Below are positions 12,901-19,853 of a stretch of 22,090 bases of DNA, piece by piece. A model generated the notes under the pieces. The model did no database searches. It saw nothing but the letters and a program-made list of their open reading frames with translations, and was not told the DNA's origin. Each line of letters opens with the position of its first letter. Positions within the stretch are counted from its first letter, which is position 1. Both the position numbers and the translations under genes were made by a program. This stretch comes from a virus: the IMG/VR virus record IMGVR_UViG_3300048768_000026, positions 1 through 22,090 of that record; one strand, 5' to 3'.

Positions 12901-14145
12901 TCAGATCGGGCTGATGGTGTACGGTTGCGGAGCGGCGCTGATCGTGCCCGCCTGCGTCAGATAACTCCGTTGCTCGCGCGGCCCCACCAGCGCGGCCCAT
13001 GCGATGGCCAGCGCCATCACGGTATCGTCGTGGAGCCCCTCCGGCGCGGCGTAGCGGATGTGGCCGGATGGCGTGTTTTTTCCTTCGAACGCTTGCAATT
13101 CGCCCAACAGTACTGGGTCATTGGGAATTCGGATCGAGCCCCGCTCGAATGCCAGCGCGAGCGCCTGGATGATGGACGCCTTCGAAGGGCCGGTTGTCAG
13201 AAATCCCGCCACGGGCAGCCGGTCGGCCTGGAGTTGCTCTATCACCGGGCCACCCATGGAGTTGCTCTCCGCGACGATCCAGCACCGCGCGCCGTGTCGC
13301 CGCCAGAACTCAGCCAGCCGGCCGCGCTGCATGGAATACTCAACACCGCGGAAACGATCCATACCGACTACATGGCCGCGCTCGGAAATCGCCACAAATA
13401 CCGTGTAGTCGCCCGTGCGACCCCAGTCCACGCCAATCATGGCGGCGGATTCTAGTGTGATTTGGCCTACCGCCTCGGCGATCCTGCGGAAGACCGCGCC
13501 CGCCCATGTGACGAATTGCGCTTCCACCTCCTGGGCAAACGCGAGGTCCGTTAGGTCCTGGCGCATGGCCTCGATTTCCGCCGAAACGATGTAGGGATTG
13601 CTCGATGTGGGCATTTGCCACGATGCCCATTCGGCCTGCGCAGGGTCCGCGCCGCGCTGGTAGAGGGAGTGGAAATAGTTCGCAGTTCCCTTGGGCGTGC
13701 TGAGAAACCACGCGCTGCCCTGGTAGTCCGCAAGCATCGGGCGCAAGGTCTGTTGCCAGGCGTGTTCGAAGTCCCCGACCAGTGCCGCCTCGTCAACCAC
13801 GATGCGCGCATAAGATCGCCCGCGGCCGGCGTCCGGAGAGTCGAGCGACCAGCAGTCGATGCGGCCGCCGCCCACCAGCTCGAGCCAGTGCTCTGATTCG
13901 TTTTTGCGCGCAGTGACGGGCGCGAGCGTCTGGTGAGCTGTGCGCCACACCTCCGAGAGCAGCCGGTAGGTGGGCGCGAACCACGCCGCGGGCTTGCCGG
14001 TCAGTGCGGTGCGGATGAGGCGGTCAAGCCCAAGGACCGTTTTTCCCCACCGGCGCCCGCAGCAAACGACGTTGAACCGCTTCGCGCCGCGGAGCACTTC
14101 ATACTGCGCCGGGTGCGGGCGCGGCAGGGTGAGGGTGAGCGTCAT
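12901..14145 (-). CDS. terL: Terminase large subunit (ATPase/nuclease)
   Basis: ATG 14145 overlaps the terS stop as ATGA; the in-frame extension upstream overlaps terS and is rejected. The 414-aa DNA-packaging motor has a Walker A CCGRRWGKT at residues 28-36, the adenine-binding/Q region FAPTY, Walker B ARIVVDEAA (D118, E119) and coupling motif FLSTPKG at 148-154. The RNase H-like nuclease starts with GVDWGRTGDYT (D240), then VAESN (E293), and ends with LHDDTVMALAIA (D373, D374). It translocates DNA through the portal and cuts concatemers. Length is normal. It is followed by the 124-bp gap with an inverted repeat. Confidence 0.92.
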   Translation of the reverse strand: MTLTLTLPRPHPAQYEVLRGAKRFNVVCCGRRWGKTVLGLDRLIRTALTGKPAAWFAPTYRLLSEVWRTAHQTLAPVTARKNESEHWLELVGGGRIDCWSLDSPDAGRGRSYARIVVDEAALVGDFEHAWQQTLRPMLADYQGSAWFLSTPKGTANYFHSLYQRGADPAQAEWASWQMPTSSNPYIVSAEIEAMRQDLTDLAFAQEVEAQFVTWAGAVFRRIAEAVGQITLESAAMIGVDWGRTGDYTVFVAISERGHVVGMDRFRGVEYSMQRGRLAEFWRRHGARCWIVAESNSMGGPVIEQLQADRLPVAGFLTTGPSKASIIQALALAFERGSIRIPNDPVLLGELQAFEGKNTPSGHIRYAAPEGLHDDTVMALAIAWAALVGPREQRSYLTQAGTISAAPQPYTISPI

Positions 14146-14489
14146 TCCGGGACGGACTTGTCGGCGTAGATCACCCGCAACGCCACCGGGCCACCTTCGC
14201 CGCCTACCAGCTCGTGGCGTTCGGTCTCTCGCCAGCCGGCGCGGGTCTTGAGCCAGAAGAACGTGGCGGCCGGGTTCTGGCCGGAGACTGCCATCGAATA
14301 GGCCATCTCCGCGACTTTTGCGTTCGCCATGATCGCGGCGGTAGCCAGCTCGTTGGCGTAGTACTTGCGTAGCGTGACGTGGGAGCATCCCACTACGCGC
14401 CCGATGTCCTCCTGGGGAACGCCGTAGGACGCCATGGCCTTGACCGTGGCGCGGTCTTTATCGCTCGGCTTATAGGCGGGGTACGCCAT
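14142..14489 (-). CDS. terS: Terminase small subunit-like DNA-binding protein
   Basis: A 115-aa protein with a strong TTGGAGG ribosome site before ATG 14489. An N-terminal helix-turn-helix covers residues about 13-42 (VKAMASYGVPQEDIGRVVGC, then SHVTLRKYY), followed by an oligomerisation helix (AAIMANAKVAEMAYSMAVSG) and NPAATFFWLKTRAGWRET, a segment frequently found in this terminase small subunit type. It recognises the packaging site and regulates the large subunit. It overlaps the upstream methyltransferase by 20 bp and the large terminase by ATGA. Confidence 0.85.
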   Translation of the reverse strand: MAYPAYKPSDKDRATVKAMASYGVPQEDIGRVVGCSHVTLRKYYANELATAAIMANAKVAEMAYSMAVSGQNPAATFFWLKTRAGWRETERHELVGGEGGPVALRVIYADKSVPE

Positions 14490-15957
14490 GCGCCTCCAAG
14501 TGCGCCTCGATGTCGGCGTCGATGGCAGCCAGGCCGCGACCCTCGCGCACGTGATCGAAGGTTGCGCCCTTGTGGTCTCCGTCGGCCAGTACTGCTTGCT
14601 TGCCGGTGAGCTTCTGCCAGCGGTGGACGATCACATCGCAATAGGCCGGGCTGATCTCGCAGCCGTAGCCCACGCGGCCCAGCACGTGGGCAGCGGCCAT
14701 CGTGGTTCCACTCCCGAGAAACGGATCGAAGACTATGTCGCCGGGATCGGAGAACGCTTTCACGAAGAACTCGACCAGCGCGCGTGGGAATGGCGCCGAG
14801 TGCGATCCCTGGCTGCTCTCCGTCTTCACCTCGATCACGTTGCTGGGGCGCGCTACTCCCCGATGTCGTCCGTCGCTATCACCGGAACCGGGCTTTCCGG
14901 CTGCATCTCCGCGCGCGCCGGTCCCCAGGAGACCGCTCCCGGAGTTTGATTTCGGGTTGTCGGGCGAGTAGTCGAAGCAATCGTCCGAGGCGTGACTCAC
15001 CGCCGCTGCGCGGAACTTGATCTGCTGCTGTTTGCAGAAGTGGTAGATCGGTTCGAACGCGTTCTTAAACCTGTTTCCCCAACCGCCCGGCACGCCGTTG
15101 TCGGTCTTGCGCCAGCAGAACTCATCCACGAACCGCCAGCACCACTGGCGACGGTGTGCCAGCACCAGATCCATCACGTACAGATTCCGCTCACCCTCGT
15201 CGGCGTGCGCCTTGATATTCAGAAGATAGGAGCCGTCGTCCGCAAGGATCGCTGCAATGTTCGCGGCCACGTCCCGATACCACTCGACATACTCCTCCGG
15301 CGGCACCGGCTTGAACCCGCTTGATGGATCGTACTCGCGCTGCGTCGCGTAGGGCGGCGAGGTCACGACCACGTTGGCCAGCGCATCGGCGAATAGCGCG
15401 CGAACGGTTTCCGCCTCGCGGCAGTCGCCGCAGATCAGGCGGTGGCCGCCCATCTGCCACAGGTCGCCCGGCTGGGTTACCGGCACTTCCGGCACGGGTG
15501 GAACGTCGTCCTCTGCCGGGTTCACGGATCGCGTGAATTCGTCGATCTCGCGCAGGCTGAAGCCGGTCGACTCGAGGTGGAAGTCCAGCGCCTTCAACTC
15601 TCCGAACTCGCGCGCCAGGAGATCCATGTCCCATTCGGCCTCGTCGTGGGTGCGATTGTCGGCCAGCCGCAGGCCGCGTATGGCCTCCGGCGAGAGATCC
15701 GCGGCGACATGTACCGGGACCTGCGGCAAGCCAGCCTGGCGGGCCGCCGCGCGTCGCAAGTGGCCAATTACGATGATTCCTGAATCGTCCACCACAAGCG
15801 GCTGGCGCCAACCGTAGGTCTGTATGCTGGCCGCGACTTTAGCGACCGCTTCCGGCTTCCACTTGCGGGCGTTCAGAGGGTAATCAACAGGCCTTTCCGT
15901 GGGCCACCACTCGATATCGAACGCGGGTTTTATGGCCGAAACCTTATCACGTGCCAT
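14470..15957 (-). CDS. ParB-like domain fused to a DNA methyltransferase
   Basis: This 495-aa protein combines a ParB/Srx-type N-domain (residues about 20-120; NARKW, IQTYGWRQPLVV, GHLRRAAA at 65-72, LADNRTHDEAEWD) with a beta-class DNA methyltransferase. The catalytic motif IV TSPPY is at 199-203, a region matching motif X is near SHSAPFP at 385-391, and the SAM-binding motif I FDPFLGSGTT is at 410-419. The SPPY form and the order IV before I suggest N4-cytosine or N6-adenine methylation. Such fusions are common in phages and probably protect phage DNA from restriction or alter gene control. No cognate nuclease is seen. ATG 15957 lies three bases after the preceding stop without a good ribosome site. 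Confidence 0.88.
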   Translation of the reverse strand: MARDKVSAIKPAFDIEWWPTERPVDYPLNARKWKPEAVAKVAASIQTYGWRQPLVVDDSGIIVIGHLRRAAARQAGLPQVPVHVAADLSPEAIRGLRLADNRTHDEAEWDMDLLAREFGELKALDFHLESTGFSLREIDEFTRSVNPAEDDVPPVPEVPVTQPGDLWQMGGHRLICGDCREAETVRALFADALANVVVTSPPYATQREYDPSSGFKPVPPEEYVEWYRDVAANIAAILADDGSYLLNIKAHADEGERNLYVMDLVLAHRRQWCWRFVDEFCWRKTDNGVPGGWGNRFKNAFEPIYHFCKQQQIKFRAAAVSHASDDCFDYSPDNPKSNSGSGLLGTGARGDAAGKPGSGDSDGRHRGVARPSNVIEVKTESSQGSHSAPFPRALVEFFVKAFSDPGDIVFDPFLGSGTTMAAAHVLGRVGYGCEISPAYCDVIVHRWQKLTGKQAVLADGDHKGATFDHVREGRGLAAIDADIEAHLEAHGVPRL

Positions 15958-15960
15958 CGG

Positions 15961-16290
15961 CTATATCGTACCGCGAAATATGCCCACACCGCTTTTCTGC
16001 ATGGAATCAAACTCCGCTTCGGCGCGCGCCACCGCGTCAAGCTGCGCCTTCCGGAAGGCATCGTGGGCCAGCGCGAACGCGGAGAGCTTGTCGTACTGGC
16101 CGGGGAGAGCGCCGTATTGAAGGTCCTCCAAAGACTCCAATATTTCCGATGCGGGTAGCCCAATATCCATATGCAGCCAATGCCTCTCCATCGCGGATTT
16201 CAGTTCACAAAAGGCAGATTTTAGTCGTATTGCTGCGGCCTCCACTTCGGGCCGGTTCTTCTTCGCTTCGTTCCAGAATTCCTTCGTCAT
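15961..16290 (-). CDS. Helical protein of unknown function (109 aa)
   Basis: ATG 16290 has a GAGGTG ribosome site and overlaps the previous stop as ATGA. The protein is mostly helical and charged: FWNEAKKNRPEVEAAAIRLK, LKSAMERHWLHMDIG, then EILESLEDLQYGALPGQYD and FALAHDAFRKAQLDAVARAEAEFDSM. No cysteines form a metal site and there is no membrane segment. I recognise no family. It lies between a zinc-ribbon protein and the ParB-methyltransferase fusion, in a run of small accessory genes. Confidence 0.6.
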   Translation of the reverse strand: MTKEFWNEAKKNRPEVEAAAIRLKSAFCELKSAMERHWLHMDIGLPASEILESLEDLQYGALPGQYDKLSAFALAHDAFRKAQLDAVARAEAEFDSMQKSGVGIFRGTI

Positions 16291-16523
16291 TTGACACCTC
16301 GTGGTATGCTGAGCGCAGGCGGCCGAAGGCACTGCGCTCTACCGGGAGAGTGCAACGCCGCCCGGTCGGGTTTGGGTTTCGGGGCCGGGATAGTGAGCGG
16401 CTCCCAGATGACGGCGAGCGGACCGCCGCATTTCGGGCAGGGATGCGGTCCTGGATTCTCGGGAATCTCTACCAATCGCTTGCAGTGCCCGCAGATGACC
16501 GCGAACGCGGAGTGCTTACGCAT
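16287..16523 (-). CDS. Small zinc-ribbon protein (78 aa)
   Basis: A zinc-ribbon is visible in the first half: CGHCKRLV at residues 11-18 and CPKCGGPLAV at 29-38, a four-cysteine arrangement typical of rubredoxin-like knuckles in phage accessory proteins. The remainder is Pro/Arg-rich and probably disordered (PAPKPKPDRAALHSPGRAQ). ATG 16523 overlaps the 30-codon ORF by 8 bp; the stop overlaps the next ATG. The ribosome site (GAGGC) is weak. Function unknown; nucleic-acid or protein binding is likely. Confidence 0.65.
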   Translation of the reverse strand: MRKHSAFAVICGHCKRLVEIPENPGPHPCPKCGGPLAVIWEPLTIPAPKPKPDRAALHSPGRAQCLRPPALSIPRGVK

Positions 16524-16608
16524 GGCGTTTCATGGCCTCAGCCACGGCCTCGCGAAAGGTCTTCTTGCCGGTCCACTGCCAGCCTGCCGTGCCGTCTTCC
16601 GTTATCAC
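16516..16608 (-). CDS. 30-codon small ORF coupled by GTGA
   Basis: GTG 16608 overlaps the stop of the 24-codon ORF and has GGAGGGAG eight bases upstream, an excellent ribosome site. The peptide MITEDGTAGWQWTGKKTFREAVAEAMKRHA (shown here as three parts: MITEDGTAG, WQWTGKKTF, REAVAEAMKRHA) looks like a real small domain with an aromatic beta part and a C-terminal helix. The stop overlaps the zinc-ribbon gene by 8 bp. It might originally have been joined to the 24-codon ORF as one 55-residue protein. Confidence 0.5.
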   Translation of the reverse strand: MITEDGTAGWQWTGKKTFREAVAEAMKRHA

Positions 16609-16679
16609 AATTCGGCTCCCTCCGCCACCGTTTTTCCGCGCACCACGCCGCCGGGGAAGAAGTCGGCCAACTCAGGCAT
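16605..16679 (-). CDS. 24-codon small ORF with strong ribosome site
   Basis: ATG 16679 has AAAGGAGATTCAG directly upstream, one of the best ribosome sites in the window, located inside the end of the methyltransferase gene (8-bp overlap). The peptide is MPELADFFPG then GVVRGKTVAEGAEL. It ends TGA inside the GTG start of the following 30-codon ORF. A frameshift between the two would give one small protein. Confidence 0.5.
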   Translation of the reverse strand: MPELADFFPGGVVRGKTVAEGAEL

Positions 16680-17427
16680 CTGAATCTCCTTTCGAGATTT
16701 GTGGAATGTCCACACCGAACAATACTTCCTGCGAGAGGCGCTTTGCGGCTATCTCGCAGTAGCGCTCCTCGATCTCGATTCCGATTGCGGGGATAGATAA
16801 TCCCTTACACGCGAGTAGTGTAGTTCCACTCCCCACAAACGGGTCAATCACTGATTCTCCAGCGAACCACTTGCACAGCCATTGGACGTGCTCCAGGCGG
16901 CGCGGGGCCGGATGTGGAAGATTGGCGGTATTGTAGCAATCTCGATTGAATCGCTTCTTTGGTCCATTCCAGTTGGACCGGCGGAAAAGCGCGTCTGCCC
17001 GGGTGCTTATACACAATCCGGGGATCAACGCCGCGCCTCCCTTGGAACCCTGCCTATGCACCGGAGGCGGCATTGCTCCGTAGACATAGGCGATATCCCC
17101 TCCGTACACCAGGCGCCCCTTGTACGAAGGACTAGCGTATTCAAGCAGGCAACTTCGGATGAAGGGAAATTGCGCAGGTACGGAGCGCAGGAATCTGGGA
17201 TCTGAATCGCATCCGAGATGGACTACAATCCGCTTTACCGCGCAGAGTATAAGCGCTTCCCGGCAGAGCTGCTCGGGGTCGGCCACCATGGGGAAGATGC
17301 TGTTAGGCCACACTGGATCAGTTATCACGGTCTCAGCCGACAGCCACGGCAGGATTTCCCGGCAGTCCCCGTGGTAAATCGTGATTCCGGCGTGCTGGTA
17401 GTAGGGCCTGATTTGGCTTTCAGGCAT
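16672..17427 (-). CDS. DNA methyltransferase-like protein with altered DPPY motif
   Basis: A 251-aa beta-class methyltransferase frame. ITIYHGDCREILPWL (residues 15-29) is the usual lead-in, but the catalytic motif IV reads TDPVWPN (DPVW at 37-40) instead of (D/N/S)PP(Y/F/W). The SAM-binding motif I SVIDPFVGSGTTLLACKGL (192-210) and IGIEIEERYCEIAAKRL are intact, and LPHPAPRRLEHVQWLCKWF is the motif X region. The start ATG 17427 has GAGG eight bases upstream. The Asp and first Pro are retained and the aromatic is Trp, so activity is possible, but the second Pro is lost. The substrate base cannot be told from this. It lies in the accessory block upstream of the ParB fusion. Confidence 0.75.
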   Translation of the reverse strand: MPESQIRPYYQHAGITIYHGDCREILPWLSAETVITDPVWPNSIFPMVADPEQLCREALILCAVKRIVVHLGCDSDPRFLRSVPAQFPFIRSCLLEYASPSYKGRLVYGGDIAYVYGAMPPPVHRQGSKGGAALIPGLCISTRADALFRRSNWNGPKKRFNRDCYNTANLPHPAPRRLEHVQWLCKWFAGESVIDPFVGSGTTLLACKGLSIPAIGIEIEERYCEIAAKRLSQEVLFGVDIPQISKGDSDA

Positions 17428-17758
17428 GGGGTAACCTCGCGCGGGTCTGCGCTCTGTACGATGCCCACTGCTCCGTGGCTCTGTTGCGCTGCTGTCTTCG
17501 GGCTTCGAAAACCCTCACGGCATCGCGCTCTGCCTCGGCGATCAGTTGGTGCTCGCGGGCGCGGCCCACGCGGATTAAATGCTCAGGCGTGTCGTAGCGC
17601 CACCTGGAAGCGGAATTATCCAACTCGGTCCGCAATGCCTCCAGCACCAGCCGGTGTTCGAATGATTCACGTGGGGTGCGCGCCGGCTCGACTTGACGCG
17701 GCGGTGGTAGATGCGCGGGCCATTCCATCTCGTGCGGAATTGACATGCGGACAGGCAT
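17420..17758 (-). CDS. Arg/Glu-rich helical protein of unknown function (112 aa)
   Basis: ATG 17758 overlaps the preceding stop as TAATG and has GGAGG 11 bases upstream; the frame runs further upstream only through the previous gene. After a Pro-rich start (EWPAHLPPPRQVEPAR) the protein is helical and very rich in Arg, Glu and Ala (ESFEHRLVLEALRTELD, REHQLIAEAERDAVRVFEARRQQ), possibly a coiled coil. I recognise no family. Its stop overlaps the methyltransferase start by 8 bp. Confidence 0.6.
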   Translation of the reverse strand: MPVRMSIPHEMEWPAHLPPPRQVEPARTPRESFEHRLVLEALRTELDNSASRWRYDTPEHLIRVGRAREHQLIAEAERDAVRVFEARRQQRNRATEQWASYRAQTRARLPHA

Positions 17759-18288
17759 TAGCGCAGCACCTCCGGCGTCAGGAATCGGCCGGCGGGCACC
17801 GGGATCGCACATCCAGCCGAGCATCGCGCGACGGCGGAATACACCTCCTGGTCAGTGCGCGCTTCCGGCGGCGCTTTGTAGAACGCTTCGGACACCGCCT
17901 CCGTGATGCGCTCCTTGCGGATTACGCGCCCATGCGAGCGCGTCCAGAGCCACCAGGATGGCTCCCACCCGCTATTGCCGCACTTCGGGCACTGGACCGC
18001 GCGCTGCCAGTGCTCAACTCCCCGCTGGGCTCGTGCGGCGGACTCCGAGAGTTCCTGCGCCACTTTGAGCAGGTCGAGGTCCGTCGGGCAGAACGCGCTC
18101 GACTGCCGGCATTTCAACACGATGGCCTCTTGCGGTATGTGGAAGCGGTCGGACGCCACTTTTAAGCCTTGCGCTAATCCGAGTTGCCCCTTACGGTCGG
18201 GCCAGTTTGAGCACCGGCTGAACGCTTGGGAGCATAGATCATCGGGCGACGGCGGGCCGTCCGGCGTTTCGTCGTACATGTCAGGCAT
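17758..18288 (-). CDS. Zinc-ribbon-containing replication-block protein (176 aa)
   Basis: ATG 18288 overlaps the replisome organiser gene by 8 bp, with GGAGG about 11 bases upstream; a TTG start six codons earlier is possible. Residues about 98-108 carry VQCPKCGNSGWE, half of a zinc ribbon, and further Cys occur in CSQAFSRCSNW near the N-terminus and in VARCSAGCAIP near the C-terminus. In phages a gene following the replisome organiser often encodes a helicase loader or accessory factor. This protein has no P-loop, so it is not a DnaC-type ATPase. The function remains unknown. Confidence 0.6.
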   Translation of the reverse strand: MPDMYDETPDGPPSPDDLCSQAFSRCSNWPDRKGQLGLAQGLKVASDRFHIPQEAIVLKCRQSSAFCPTDLDLLKVAQELSESAARAQRGVEHWQRAVQCPKCGNSGWEPSWWLWTRSHGRVIRKERITEAVSEAFYKAPPEARTDQEVYSAVARCSAGCAIPVPAGRFLTPEVLR

Positions 18289-18970
18289 AGTTCGTTTTTC
18301 CTCCAATCACGATGTTTGGCACAGTGGTCAGTAGCAACCCCGTGCCGTGATTCTTCTTTCTTCCCGGAGTCGCGTAGGACTCCCGGCACGCGAGTGCCAG
18401 TATCCGGTCGCTCACAGCCCTGGCAGCCTTCTCGTTCGGCCAGGGCGGGTCCTGGGAGGCAACCCGCTGCGCAACGGTGTGCGCCAACCTAAGGCAGAAC
18501 ATCGGGTCGGCGGCGCGGTCATTCTCGCGGATGACCGCCAGAGTTTCCGGGTATTCGTGCTGAGTTTTCAGTGGCGGCAACGGCGCGGTTGTTGTTGTCT
18601 GTTTCTGTTCTGTATCTGTATCTGTATCTGGGGGCGTTACTGAAACGTTTCGTACCCGTTTCGCGCGGTGTTTCCTGACACGGGCTGTAACGTCGTCTGA
18701 AACGTATTGATGCTCGTTCCAATCGTGCATAACAAGCTGATTTGATTCGGTTTTGTCAATTAGAAGACGAGCAACCAGTTCCGCTATCCATTCGTCGGCC
18801 TGCCCGACAGAACACCGCAATCTGAACGCGATTTCCTTGGACGATGGGATCACACCACCTCCAAGTGAGGAGATGCAGAGCAAGTTTACCCATGCCTTAA
18901 ACAGCGAAGGCGGAAGCGATTGGACCTTCCTGCAATCGAGCGTGCGCGTATGAAAACGAAACCATTCCAT
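18281..18970 (-). CDS. Replisome organiser-like replication initiation protein
   Basis: From ATG 18970 (GGAGAG eight bases upstream) the 229-aa product starts MEWFRFHTRTLDCRKVQSL, then LPPSLFKAWVNLLCIS, GGVIPSSKEIAFRLRCS and ELVARLLID...VMHDWNEHQYVSDD. This is the winged-helix DNA-binding domain characteristic of phage replisome organisers and DnaD-related initiators. A linker rich in Thr, Asp and Gln follows (DTDTDTEQKQTTTT), partly encoded by a tgtatc hexamer run at 18611-18630. The C-terminal domain of about 75 residues ends with the DRILALACRESYATPGRKK region. It probably binds the phage origin and recruits the host helicase. An earlier in-frame ATG (19063) with a GGGGTGAG sequence is possible, but adds Arg/Gly-rich sequence unlike the family. 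The strong promoter at 19078-19106 lies just upstream. Confidence 0.7.
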   Translation of the reverse strand: MEWFRFHTRTLDCRKVQSLPPSLFKAWVNLLCISSLGGGVIPSSKEIAFRLRCSVGQADEWIAELVARLLIDKTESNQLVMHDWNEHQYVSDDVTARVRKHRAKRVRNVSVTPPDTDTDTEQKQTTTTAPLPPLKTQHEYPETLAVIRENDRAADPMFCLRLAHTVAQRVASQDPPWPNEKAARAVSDRILALACRESYATPGRKKNHGTGLLLTTVPNIVIGGKTNYA

Positions 18971-19077
18971 TGTTCCAACTCTCCGAGATGCCTCGGTCGG
19001 CAGGCGACGGAGTTGGACGCCCCTGCCGAGCCGTGGCGCGCCCCGCTGGCCGGCGGAACGCATGTATCTCACCCCCC

Positions 19078-19106
19078 ATTATGCGCCGCTACGGGCGGGG
19101 TGTCAA
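19078..19106 (-). promoter_or_regulatory. Strong sigma70-type promoter before the replisome organiser
   Basis: On the minus strand a perfect TTGACA (19106-19101), a 17-bp spacer and CATAAT (19083-19078; 5/6). Transcription would start near 19071, about 100 bases before ATG 18970. It overlaps the last codons of the upstream gene, so it can fire inside a longer operon. The 132-bp gap 18971-19102 contains nothing else I can support. Confidence 0.65.
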
Positions 19107-19471
19107 CGGCGAAACAACGGCGAAATGGCGTCCGCGGGAGCCGATGCAGCGAACCCCAGAGCCACGCTCATTTCAGGTGTGGCCAGCACGATGGAATTCT
19201 GAACGGACACCATCTCGTTGTAGCGCAGAACCAAAGCGCGGATGAACTCGGCCAGATCTTCGCGCTCCAAGCGGATTATCCGATGGAAATCCCCATGCTT
19301 GTCGTTCAGCATATTGCTCGATACGCCGACTTGTATGCTCCAGGGGATTCCGGATTCAAGTGTGACGTTCAGATCATAGTCTCCAAGACAGGCGCCTGGG
19401 AAAGCTTCCTCGCGCTGTTTGAGCGCCTGTCTGCGCTCAATCCCGCGTTGCGTCTTCGGTTGTTTGGTCAC
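19103..19471 (-). CDS. Unknown early phage protein (122 aa)
   Basis: The start is GTG 19471, overlapping the micro-ORF stop as GTGA. The N-terminus is basic (TKQPKTQRGIERRQALKQRE), followed by CLGDYDLNVTLES, beta-type IPWSIQVGVSS, and a helix REDLAEFIRALVLRYNEMV. The C-terminus is Ala-rich. I recognise no family; it might bind nucleic acid through the basic end. The promoter for the replisome organiser begins inside its stop region. Confidence 0.55.
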   Translation of the reverse strand: MTKQPKTQRGIERRQALKQREEAFPGACLGDYDLNVTLESGIPWSIQVGVSSNMLNDKHGDFHRIIRLEREDLAEFIRALVLRYNEMVSVQNSIVLATPEMSVALGFAASAPADAISPLFRR

Positions 19472-19515
19472 TGGCGTTTATACCCCTTTCCGGCGAGCGT
19501 CCGCAGCTCACTCAT
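19468..19515 (-). CDS. 15-codon micro-ORF bridging two genes (ATGA in, GTGA out)
   Basis: ATG 19515 overlaps the stop of the 97-aa gene as ATGA and the TGA at 19470-19468 overlaps the GTG start of the next gene. The peptide is MSELRTLAGKGYKRQ. Length and two-sided overlap equal those of the micro-ORF at 10575-10622. It also contains GGAAAGGGG, a possible ribosome site for the next gene, though about 20 bases from its GTG. A coupler or microprotein; evidence is architectural. Confidence 0.45.
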   Translation of the reverse strand: MSELRTLAGKGYKRQ

Positions 19516-19805
19516 AGCTTCGGTGCCTTTGCGAGGTAGGCGCGGGCCTGCTCTACCGCTTCGACAAACTCCCGCCACACCACTCCATCGCAGCGCGCCG
19601 GCAGCCCCATATTCTGATGTATCCGTAGGAGGTTTTGAGCATTTTGCCACAGCGCGGCTATCACCTCGCGACATGCGCGTAGGTGCGCCAACTCGGCGGG
19701 GGTAACCACTGACCGCGCATGGCTGGCACACCAACGGCGACCGGCCTGCACGCGCACCTGGCATAGCGAGCCGTCCTGGAATTCGTACTGGCATTTAGCC
19801 GTCAT
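19512..19805 (-). CDS. Small protein with N-terminal Cys/His metal knuckle (97 aa)
   Basis: ATG 19805 has AAGGA about 8 bases upstream. Residues 5-29 follow a C-(x)9-C-(x)10-C-x2-H pattern (C5, C15, C26, H29), similar to the short knuckles found in many phage and actinobacterial small proteins. The rest is helical: TPAELAHLRACREVIAALW and WREFVEAVEQARAYLAK. Function unknown; zinc binding is likely. Coupled to the micro-ORF by ATGA. Confidence 0.6.
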   Translation of the reverse strand: MTAKCQYEFQDGSLCQVRVQAGRRWCASHARSVVTPAELAHLRACREVIAALWQNAQNLLRIHQNMGLPARCDGVVWREFVEAVEQARAYLAKAPKL

Positions 19806-19853
19806 TGCTTATCCTTTGTAATCGGCGTGCAATTTTACCCAGCTCATTTTCCA

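Noticed and set aside
12901-14388. Longer terminase start at 14388
   Set aside because: The extra 81 codons are Arg/Gly-rich and antiphase to the small terminase gene; ATG 14145 with ATGA coupling is better.
18897-19079. Minus-strand 60-codon ORF beginning MGGEIHAF in front of the replisome organiser
   Set aside because: Its ATG lies within the -10 box of the promoter, so it would not be on that transcript, and most of it is antiphase to the replisome organiser gene.
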